The position numbers and the translations under genes are program-made. The notes under the pieces were generated by a model that worked only from the letters and a program-made list of their open reading frames with translations, made no database searches and was not told the origin of the DNA. Positions 41,793 through 48,710 of a DNA stretch of 64,000 nt are shown here, piece by piece (position 1 is the first letter of the stretch; each line of letters begins with the position of its first letter). The stretch comes from Bacteroidales bacterium (GTDB taxonomy: Bacteria > Bacteroidota > Bacteroidia > Bacteroidales > UBA932). The DNA lies in contig JAGCCX010000084.1 of NCBI GenBank assembly GCA_017651465.1, forward strand, positions 1-64,000. Reading direction: 5' to 3'.

Positions 41793-42173
41793 ATGGATTT
41801 GATTAAATTGGTGGAGGATTCCTTCTCGCAGAACAAAGCAGCCTCCTATCCTGAGTTCAAGGCCGGTGATACCGTCACCGTTACCTACAGGATTAAAGAA
41901 GGTGACAAGGACAGACTTCAGAATTTCCGCGGAGTAGTCATCCAGATTTGCGGTGCTACACCTTATACCAGGACTTTTACTGTCCGCAAGGTATCCAACG
42001 GCATCGGTGTCGAGAGGATTTTCCCTTACGAAAGCCCGTTCATCGACAAAATCGAGGTCAACAAGGTTGGTAAGGTCCGCAGGGCACGCATCTTCTATCT
42101 CCGCAACCTCTCCGGCAAGAAAGCCCGTATCAAGGAAGCGAAGAGGAGTGTAAAGGAAGCCTCCGCCGAATAG
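41793..42173 (+). CDS. rplS: 50S ribosomal protein L19
   Basis: This 126-residue ribosomal protein has [26 protein letters not shown], the [17 protein letters not shown] segment, and [22 protein letters not shown] near the end, all diagnostic for L19. A short acidic C-terminal extension is present, as often seen in Bacteroidota. It has its own promoter and is followed after 28 nt by tRNA-Arg, with the terminator beyond the tRNA. Confidence 0.97.
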   Translation: MDLIKLVEDSFSQNKAASYPEFKAGDTVTVTYRIKEGDKDRLQNFRGVVIQICGATPYTRTFTVRKVSNGIGVERIFPYESPFIDKIEVNKVGKVRRARIFYLRNLSGKKARIKEAKRSVKEASAE

Positions 42174-42201
42174 GACTACAGCAGGGCTCGTCCCTGCAAA
42201 C

Positions 42202-42275
42202 GGCTCCTTAGCTCAATTGAATAGAGCATTTGACTACGGATCAAAAGGTTACAGGTTTGAGTCCTGTAGGAGTCA
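42202..42275 (+). tRNA. tRNA-Arg (anticodon ACG)
   Basis: The acceptor stem GGCTCCT/AGGAGTC, D arm GCTC/GAGC, anticodon stem TTTGA/TCAAA around loop CTACGGA (anticodon ACG), and T stem ACAGG/CCTGT around TTTGAGT fold well, with discriminator A. The A34 is expected to be edited to inosine by TadA. It lies just after rplS. Confidence 0.95.
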
Positions 42276-42280
42276 CACGA

Positions 42281-42313
42281 AACCCCGTCAGACAGCAGTC
42301 TGGCGGGGTTTTT
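42281..42313 (+). terminator. Rho-independent terminator after tRNA-Arg
   Basis: AACCCCGTCAGAC and GTCTGGCGGGGTT pair around AGCA, allowing one bulge, and are followed by a T run. It ends the rplS-tRNA transcript. Confidence 0.85.
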
Positions 42314-42590
42314 AGTTTATCTTGCCGAATTTCAGATAGTTCTTCTGGAGATAGAGAACCTTGGGATTGTCGTCGCCAAGGGAGTCGTGCCATTCGGTGT
42401 CACCCTTCTTGGCCCAGAAGTAAATATATCCGTGCTCGGTAAAAGCGTTCATAAAGCCCTCGCAGGCAGCGGAAGTGAACACGTTGGGAGCGGTGGTGCT
42501 GGGGTTGTTGGTCGCTGCGGCCTACCAGATTGTTCAGGGATACCCTATGCCAGGGGGTAATATCCTTGCAGCCATAGAATTTTGCTTCTG
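42312..42590 (-). pseudogene. C-terminal remnant of an unrecognised protein gene, frameshifted
   Basis: On the minus strand, 42312-42521 encodes an open C-terminal piece of about 70 residues ending YLQKNYLKFGKIN and TAA, containing GFMNAFTEHGYIYFWAKKGD. It has no start codon of its own and meets an in-frame TAG at 42522-42524. A second protein-like stretch (FYGCKDITPWHRVSLNNLVG) continues upstream in another frame to about 42590, where it runs into the promoter of the next gene. This looks like the tail of a decayed gene with a frameshift at about 42520 and the rest deleted. I cannot name the family. It fills most of the 390-base gap after tRNA-Arg. Confidence 0.55.
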
Positions 42591-42593
42591 AGT

Positions 42594-42624
42594 TTTGGTT
42601 TTATAATCAAAAAACCTATATTTG
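42594..42624 (+). promoter_or_regulatory. Promoter for the 56-codon ORF and Big_2 lipoprotein
   Basis: TTTG (42594-42597), a spacer of exactly 19 nt and TATATTTG (42617-42624) match the consensus. The leader to the small ORF start at 42669 is about 38 nt. Confidence 0.8.
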
Positions 42625-42668
42625 TAGGTACCCGTTGGTTAGTATATTACAATCTAAATCAGAATAGT

Positions 42669-42839
42669 ATGAGAATTGTCACCTGCATTCAACCGGACAC
42701 GGGAGGGCGGAGCCCTTACGTATGTCCCGCTGTGGAGCAAGTTCCGTCAGGACCTGGCTTCAGTCTGTGTACAAGTAGTACTAGTGCGGAAAGCGATCTT
42801 ATAGATCCCGTAGGATACGACAATTGGGGAAACTTTTAA
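42669..42839 (+). CDS. 56-residue ORF directly upstream of the Big_2 lipoprotein
   Basis: This ORF begins MRIVTCIQPDTGGRSPYVC, has Cys6, Cys19 and Cys34, and ends DPVGYDNWGNF then TAA. Its stop is 11 nt before the ATG of the lipoprotein at 42851. An in-frame upstream extension to 42582 would cross the promoter and is not used. Like the ORFs at 2516-2665 and 32338-32478 it has no signal peptide, a Cys-containing body and a short acidic/aromatic end. The GNF end is identical to that of the ORF at 32338. The function is unknown. Confidence 0.62.
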   Translation: MRIVTCIQPDTGGRSPYVCPAVEQVPSGPGFSLCTSSTSAESDLIDPVGYDNWGNF

Positions 42840-42850
42840 TCTGCAGCGTT

Positions 42851-45475
42851 ATGAGTAAGTTGACAAAATCCATATCCGCATTGTTCGCGGCTGTTGCGGC
42901 TTTTACGGCCTGCCAGATTGAATCCCCCGAGGTAGCAGAAGTGGTCGGCAATGATATTGTCGTGAGTTTCTCGTCAGAACAGCCTGAAACCCGCACCGTC
43001 TTCGGAGAAGCGACTACAGGCTCCAGTCTTTCCGTTCTCTGGACAAAAACACAGAAGGTACGCATATTCCCCTCCACCTCCTATGACGATGCTATAAATG
43101 CTAATGTAACCCCTTCCCGCGATAAGCTTACGGCCACTTTCAGCGGAGAGATAGTCTTACCATCATCCACCTCGCGCGCGTCCTTTGCACTGTTGAGCCC
43201 CGCTTCCGCCTTCAACAGCAACGATGGCACCAAAGTCCGGATCACCGTTCCCACAAACCAGACTCCCTCAGAATCCTCAACAGACGAAAACGCCCAGATT
43301 CTCGTTGACAAAACGGAGACTTTCAGACCGGTACCCCAAAAGGTAACGTTTCACCCCTCGCACCTGACTTCGTATATAGCGTTGAGGTTCAAGAATTTAC
43401 CCACTTCTCTGGGAAAGAGCATCGTTTGCGAAGTAAAGTCAACGGTTCCCCTTTCTGGCACGGTTGACTATGACTATGCCGAAGGGACAATAACTCACGT
43501 TACCACTTCCAATTCAGTAAAAGCGTCCGTCGTCTCTGCTAATGGTGTATGCTTCATCTCCTGCCTTCCCGCCAAAGTGAGCGGAAAGGAGCTCACCATC
43601 ACCCTCACAGGCGCGGGATCGGTAAGCAAAACCATAACGGTTCCCACCGGGAAGAACCTCCTGCCGGGAAAACTGGCGGCAATGACAATTGACTTCACCC
43701 AGACGGTCGCCCCTACCGGAGTTACGGTCTCTCCCACTTCCCTTGAACTTAATGTGGGCGAGTCGTCAACCCTTACCGCCACTGTTTCTCCGTCCAACGC
43801 TACAAACAAGACCGTTACCTGGAGTTCCAGCACAACAAGTGTCGCCACTGTAGACAGTGACGGAAAAGTAGTAGCCGTCGCGCCGGGCAGCGCGGTCATT
43901 ACGGCTACCACCAGCAACGGAAAAACCGCCACCTGCAATGTAACCGTCAAGAAAGAGGTAACTGCGACCAGCATTGAATTATGGGTGCGTCGTGAAAACA
44001 ATACAGACAACTGCTTTGATGCTGATGAAAATGTGTACCATATGAGCACGGGATTGTCAAAGAACCTGTATTATACTGTACATTACTCCGACGGCTCTTC
44101 CACAGACAATTCAGGAGCCGAGTTGCAAATCCTGTCCGAAGGAACGGGAATACGGCTTACCGGAAGCCAAGGCGTCCAGTGCACAGCTCCCGGAAAGACT
44201 GAAGTGGTATTGTTTACGACCCCTTCAAATCCCTCAGTCCGCGCATATCTCACCATCAAGACCTGGGATCCCGTGCAGTCCATCACTCTGAGCCAGAACA
44301 ACGGCTTCCTGGACGACGAGACTGCCGGTTGGGTAAAACAGGGCGATTACATCATTCTTTATGCCACCATCAGTCCTTCCACGGCAAGGCAAAAAGCCGT
44401 ATTCACCGTTACCGGCAGTAACGGCGCCTTTACCGTAACCAGGCACACCAACACTGCATTCAAGGTACAGGCTCCCACCGTAAATGGCACTACCGTATAT
44501 GACTACACGAGTAAGTATGTATCAATCAGGATTACAGACCAGACCGCCAGCAAGTCGGTCACCCAGCAGATCGTTACCACCAATCTGGAACTTACCGTAC
44601 CCAAGATGTTTGACGTTGTAATGTACAACAAGACTACGCAAAAATACGAAATCCTGGACGGCGGCCTCAGGGTCCTCATTCCTGCATCAGGCAATCCTCT
44701 GTTTGGAGTAAATGAATTCTACTGTAATGAAGAAAAGGCCAATTACACACCCAGTTCTTCTTCCTTTGTGCCTGTTGGAGTTGTGACTTACTATAATGCA
44801 GACAAGTCTCTTCCTTGCTCCACTCTTACTTCATTTACGGCATCAAGCAGGCCGGCGATAGATTACAACTTAGGTGATCACCACTTTAACCTGAGCAGCA
44901 GTTATTTCCACGGTTTTGCCATCGCGCTTAACAACAGGAACTCAGATGTCTGGAGCTATGACTATGGGAATCGTCCTGAAAGCAGCCAACACTGGAATAC
45001 CAGTCTTGGTTCAACTCAATACTCTAAATACGTTCAGGGAGACGATCCATACAGAGCATTCGATCTCACAGTGCTTGCAGCATATTTCAATGGGGCTATG
45101 GGAAGCCATTCTACCATTTGGCCTGTAGACGATACCTGGCGTTATCCCGATCCCGGATTCGAGTACGACGTGAGCGCATGGCCCGGAAGCGTTGCTTCAT
45201 ACAAGATGCGGCCCTGGGTTACGCCTACAGTATGGAATTACAGTATGCTGATGAACGGAAACGGTAAAATGAACTCAGATGTCGTTGATGTTATCAACTG
45301 GCGTATCTCCAGGCTGGGAGGAACAAAGATTTTCCAGAACAGCAGCGATTACTACTGGACGATCAATACGGATTCCGACGTGGTTTCAAATGCATATAGT
45401 GTCGGACGGAACGGACCCCATCAAGATGCTAAGATTGCCGCCAGTTTGTTATTCCGTCCATTTATGGTCTTCTAG
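42851..45475 (+). CDS. Large surface lipoprotein with fimbrillin-like and Big_2 domains
   Basis: This 874-residue lipoprotein has signal peptide MSKLTKSISALFAAVAAFTAC with Cys21. The first part (about 30-285) is fimbrillin-like (RTVFGEATTGSSLSVLWTKTQKVRIFPS). A bacterial Ig-like Big_2 domain follows at about 290-370 (VSPTSLELNVGESSTLTATVSP...KTVTWSSS..SVATVDSDGKVVAVAPG, two blocks). The remaining 500 residues are strand-rich and aromatic with no family I recognise; the end holds several W/Y-rich blocks (GNRPESSQHWNTSLGSTQYS). A surface adhesion or binding role is plausible. It is followed by a strong terminator and preceded by a coupled short ORF. Confidence 0.83.
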   Translation: MSKLTKSISALFAAVAAFTACQIESPEVAEVVGNDIVVSFSSEQPETRTVFGEATTGSSLSVLWTKTQKVRIFPSTSYDDAINANVTPSRDKLTATFSGEIVLPSSTSRASFALLSPASAFNSNDGTKVRITVPTNQTPSESSTDENAQILVDKTETFRPVPQKVTFHPSHLTSYIALRFKNLPTSLGKSIVCEVKSTVPLSGTVDYDYAEGTITHVTTSNSVKASVVSANGVCFISCLPAKVSGKELTITLTGAGSVSKTITVPTGKNLLPGKLAAMTIDFTQTVAPTGVTVSPTSLELNVGESSTLTATVSPSNATNKTVTWSSSTTSVATVDSDGKVVAVAPGSAVITATTSNGKTATCNVTVKKEVTATSIELWVRRENNTDNCFDADENVYHMSTGLSKNLYYTVHYSDGSSTDNSGAELQILSEGTGIRLTGSQGVQCTAPGKTEVVLFTTPSNPSVRAYLTIKTWDPVQSITLSQNNGFLDDETAGWVKQGDYIILYATISPSTARQKAVFTVTGSNGAFTVTRHTNTAFKVQAPTVNGTTVYDYTSKYVSIRITDQTASKSVTQQIVTTNLELTVPKMFDVVMYNKTTQKYEILDGGLRVLIPASGNPLFGVNEFYCNEEKANYTPSSSSFVPVGVVTYYNADKSLPCSTLTSFTASSRPAIDYNLGDHHFNLSSSYFHGFAIALNNRNSDVWSYDYGNRPESSQHWNTSLGSTQYSKYVQGDDPYRAFDLTVLAAYFNGAMGSHSTIWPVDDTWRYPDPGFEYDVSAWPGSVASYKMRPWVTPTVWNYSMLMNGNGKMNSDVVDVINWRISRLGGTKIFQNSSDYYWTINTDSDVVSNAYSVGRNGPHQDAKIAASLLFRPFMVF

Positions 45476-45501
45476 GACAGTTATTTCACATAGTTTGTGA
45501 A

Positions 45502-45536
45502 GAAGGTCCCGGTAATTCCGGGGCCTTCTCTTTTTT
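45502..45536 (+). terminator. Rho-independent terminator after the Big_2 lipoprotein
   Basis: GAAGGTCCCGG and CCGGGGCCTTC pair around TAATT and are followed by C and six T. It lies 27 nt past the stop. Confidence 0.88.
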
Positions 45537-45607
45537 GGCCCTTTTGCTTTGACTTCCCTGTGGTTTATTAAGTACGTGTTTATGTTCAGGTAGCCGGAAC
45601 GAAGAAT

Positions 45608-47713
45608 TCAAGAACCGGGGACCCGGGGAATCAGGAATTCCTCGAGGGTATTGCGATAGACATTCCCATAGCAGTCGTCGTTGTAGAGGCCGGCGTGGGA
45701 GGCAGTCGTGTGGGTTGCCAGTTGGTAGAAGAGTTGATGAAGGGAAATGGATGGATTGGCCTCCACCTCGCTGCGGAAAACGCGCGTGAAGCGGTTGGAA
45801 AGGTAGATTCCGTCTTCCAGGACGTCGGCGTGGGAGGTTTCACCGTTGCGGGTCGCGCAGAGCAGCAGCACGCCAGGGAGGCCCTCGCAATAAGTGCCTA
45901 TGGATCCGCTGTAGCAGGTTTCCATCACCGCAAGCAGTTTTCGGTAATGCCCCCCGGCGGCTTCCAGCAAGCCCCGGAAAGTCTCTGCATCCAAGTCTTT
46001 ATCGGCCCATTTCAGTACCCTGTCACGTGCGCCGTGGCCGCTCCAGAAGAGGAATACGTTGGTGCCGGGGCCTCCTCGGACCACCACCGGGGTGCGCTCT
46101 GTGACCGTGCCGGAGAAAATATTCCGGAGGTCTTCCGCCGTTACCTGGCTGGTATGATAGTCGACAATTGCTCCGGGACGAAGATTCTCCCCGTCGATTG
46201 TGACGTGAACGTCGTCCCCAAGATCGTCTTCCAGGATAAGGATAATGTGGTCGTCATCATAGCCAAAGCCCTTCAGCATCTGGTACTGGGCCAGGGCATC
46301 GGCCTGATGCCGATAGTTGATCCGGCCGGTGGACGTGGCTATCACCACGGCAAAGTGGTCCTGGAGGGCAGGATAAGGCAGTTCTACGGCAAACTCGTCA
46401 TAAGAATCCTCAATCTGGGTGGTGGTCCAGTTCCAGAGGTCGCTGCCGGTATAACTGCGGGCGAAACGCCCGGTCTCCACATACTTTCCGCCCGTATAGG
46501 TCCAAGTGCTGTAGGTAGTACCCAGCTGGCAGATATGCGTCTGGCTCTCGAACAAGAGCGAGCCGGAAACGCCGGTAATATACCTGTAGTCCCCATTCCT
46601 TGCCGCCTGGAAGGCATTGCGCATACCGGAAACCGTCCAAGGATAAATGGGCGTAGAAACCTTTTCACCCGAAGTGAGTTCCCAAAGGGCTTCCCGAACC
46701 GATGCGGCATCACCGCTATCCACCACGGCCGCAGCAATGGCCAATAAATAGAAGCAGTCAAACAGTTGGGCATAGCCGCCGGGGAGCACCGTCCCATAGC
46801 GGGTCTGCCAGGCAATGTCAAATCCTTCTCCTGGCCTGGAGGCTAAAGCCGTGCCCTCGTAGTTATAGCTTTTAAGCTTTCCCTCAAGGGAGAGGTCGTA
46901 GGCCATATCCGTGCAAACGATGGAAAGATATCCGCGGTTTTCACTCCGCCCGATGGCCTCGTCAAAATCCAGCATATCCTGGGCCGATGAAGGGACGAAA
47001 AACAGTACGCCGGGAAAGGGGGCTGCCTGTTCGGCCGCGATGGCCTTTTGGATGGCCGCTTCCAGCTCTCCCTTGTTTTCATAGAAATAGGTTTCCTCCA
47101 CCAGCATATCCATTTCGCGCGCCATATAGGCGTAGAACTGCTGGAAAGAAGCTGCATAATCGTCTTTCTTTCCGTCTCGGGAGATGAGCGAGATGCGGGA
47201 ATAGTTATTGGCCCTGGCCTTTGAAAGCATAGCCTGGCACTGCGCCATATCATTCTCTGCCAGGCAGAAGATATTGGGATCGGTCATATTGCTGCCCGCA
47301 TAGATTCGCTGGAATTCCGTGGAAGTGACAGAAGGAGCCAGTACAGGAATGCGGTAAGAAAGGCTTTCCTTGGCAATGGTGCGCGCGTTACGGCTGTAAC
47401 GCGGGCCGATTATGGCCACATAGGAATTGTCGTGAGTTACCCGTGCAACTTCCCTGGCCATTGTGGCGTCTTCCTCGTCAATCCATTCAAGAGAGAGTTC
47501 TATACGGCTTTCCCCTCCCAGCTGAGCCGCTTTAATGTTGTCCTGTGCCCAGTCAACTATACGGGACAAGTCCTCTTTCTCAGAGGCCGGCAGCACCACC
47601 GCCACTTTGTAGGAATTCACCTTCTGCACTGGCTCCAGCTGGTCATTCCCGTTACAGGCAGAGAGCAGCAAGAGCGGTAACAAGGTATACAGAAGCAATT
47701 TACTCCTTCCCAT
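45608..47713 (-). CDS. Lipoprotein fusing a periplasmic-binding-protein domain to a legumain-like (C13) cysteine peptidase
   Basis: This 701-residue lipoprotein starts at 47713 (MGRSKLLLYTLLPLLLLSAC, lipid Cys20). Residues about 35-400 form a type I periplasmic binding fold of the branched-chain amino-acid receptor kind (VAVVLPASEKE, YVAIIGPRYSRNARTIA, RIPVLAPSVTSTEF, ISLISRDGKKDDYAAS). Residues about 453-680 match peptidase family C13: FAVVIATSTGRINYRHQADA, YQMLKGFGYDDDHIILILEDD, the catalytic His560 in FWSGHGA, and the catalytic Cys600 in METCYSGS, with CATRNGETSHAD after it. It is the last of four overlapping lipoprotein genes, overlapping the BMP-like gene by 14 nt. A ligand-controlled surface or periplasmic asparaginyl-type protease is a reasonable inference; ligand and substrate are unknown. 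Confidence 0.82.
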   Translation of the reverse strand: MGRSKLLLYTLLPLLLLSACNGNDQLEPVQKVNSYKVAVVLPASEKEDLSRIVDWAQDNIKAAQLGGESRIELSLEWIDEEDATMAREVARVTHDNSYVAIIGPRYSRNARTIAKESLSYRIPVLAPSVTSTEFQRIYAGSNMTDPNIFCLAENDMAQCQAMLSKARANNYSRISLISRDGKKDDYAASFQQFYAYMAREMDMLVEETYFYENKGELEAAIQKAIAAEQAAPFPGVLFFVPSSAQDMLDFDEAIGRSENRGYLSIVCTDMAYDLSLEGKLKSYNYEGTALASRPGEGFDIAWQTRYGTVLPGGYAQLFDCFYLLAIAAAVVDSGDAASVREALWELTSGEKVSTPIYPWTVSGMRNAFQAARNGDYRYITGVSGSLLFESQTHICQLGTTYSTWTYTGGKYVETGRFARSYTGSDLWNWTTTQIEDSYDEFAVELPYPALQDHFAVVIATSTGRINYRHQADALAQYQMLKGFGYDDDHIILILEDDLGDDVHVTIDGENLRPGAIVDYHTSQVTAEDLRNIFSGTVTERTPVVVRGGPGTNVFLFWSGHGARDRVLKWADKDLDAETFRGLLEAAGGHYRKLLAVMETCYSGSIGTYCEGLPGVLLLCATRNGETSHADVLEDGIYLSNRFTRVFRSEVEANPSISLHQLFYQLATHTTASHAGLYNDDCYGNVYRNTLEEFLIPRVPGS

Positions 47714-48710
47714 ATTCTTTCTCCTTCTCAACGGCTTGGCTGTAAAACTCCTGATACAAGGCTTCCATATCCTGATTGCCAAAGTCAAACTGCTTGTTGG
47801 GAACCACCTGGATATATTCACTTTCCAGTCCAAACTGCAGGTGATCCGGCCAGGGTTTTCCCTCACGCCAGTCTTCCAGATACATCTTCAGGGCCAGATG
47901 GTTGTTCACGCACAGGGAGTATGGGACAATCCAGGGATTGTAGGCAGTACAATCTACGTCCATTCCGGCGATAGTGATAAAGCCAATGTACCGGCTATAG
48001 TCAAAAACTCCTGGCAGGGAGCCTCCCAGCAGGGGGAAGAACAAAGGGTCGCCTTGCGTATCTCCGACAGAGTAGATCTCTTGAATACTCCTGTAAATGA
48101 AGCGATAAGTGCTGTCCCGCATAGCAAAGCCCTTAGGGCCGTCTGCCAGCGTCCACGTGTACAGTTTCTGGTCTGAAGCCGCACTGTGGCCGTCTGAAAA
48201 GCCGCGGGCACTCTCTTCAATCATATCATTGCCGTCCATAGCCTTAAAGATGATGCCCAAGAAAAAGCGGGACATTGCTCCGCACAACCAGGAAGCTCCG
48301 TATCGGCGGATGATGTAGGAGGAATACCCCGGGAAAACGTCATCGGTTTCCAGGATGAGAGCCCGGCCGTTCTTGGGAGCCGGTTTCCCCTGCAGGATAT
48401 CCTTGTAGCTGTTGCTGGCCAAGATAAGGGCGCGGTCACCACTCCCCTCCTCCGCCAGCCACTCGTCCAGCCGCTTTCCGGCATCTGCTATGCTTTCCGG
48501 CTGCTGGAGGCTGAGTTTCACGTCCGGATGATCCTTGCAGAAGCCCAGTATACCGGCGAGCATAGTGTCGTTATAGCTTCCGTCGCCATAGCCATCAGTG
48601 CCGATGAGAACCGTCAGCTCCGGAGACGCCGGCTCTGTGGCTGGCGTCTTGCTGCACCCGGCCAGGAGGACCGGGAGGAAAAAAAGCGACACTGTTATTC
48701 TTCTTAACAC
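47700..48710 (-). CDS. BMP/PnrA-like substrate-binding lipoprotein
   Basis: This 336-residue lipoprotein has signal peptide MLRRITVSLFFLPVLLAGC with Cys19. The start is GTG at 48710, overlapping the TAG of the previous gene by one base (TAGTG); no ATG alternative preserves the signal peptide. The segment IGTDGYGDGSYNDTMLAGILGF resembles the ligand loop of BMP/PnrA-type binding proteins, and ALILASNSYKDIL and GFITIAGMDVDCTAYNP fit the same two-lobed fold. BMP proteins normally feed nucleosides to an ABC transporter, but no transporter genes are nearby, so it may act as a receptor or partner of the C13 fusion protein, whose gene overlaps it by 14 nt. Confidence 0.7.
   Translation of the reverse strand: MLRRITVSLFFLPVLLAGCSKTPATEPASPELTVLIGTDGYGDGSYNDTMLAGILGFCKDHPDVKLSLQQPESIADAGKRLDEWLAEEGSGDRALILASNSYKDILQGKPAPKNGRALILETDDVFPGYSSYIIRRYGASWLCGAMSRFFLGIIFKAMDGNDMIEESARGFSDGHSAASDQKLYTWTLADGPKGFAMRDSTYRFIYRSIQEIYSVGDTQGDPLFFPLLGGSLPGVFDYSRYIGFITIAGMDVDCTAYNPWIVPYSLCVNNHLALKMYLEDWREGKPWPDHLQFGLESEYIQVVPNKQFDFGNQDMEALYQEFYSQAVEKEKEYGKE

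Noticed and set aside
45695..46747. 350-codon open frame antisense to the C13 fusion gene
   Set aside because: No motif is present; the minus-strand gene has a lipobox and catalytic motifs.
45608..47713. Gingipain, clostripain (C11) or caspase assignment for the protease domain
   Set aside because: The NYRHQADA, FWSGHGA and METCYSGS order and the QMLKGFGY segment fit C13 legumains better than C11, C14 or C25.
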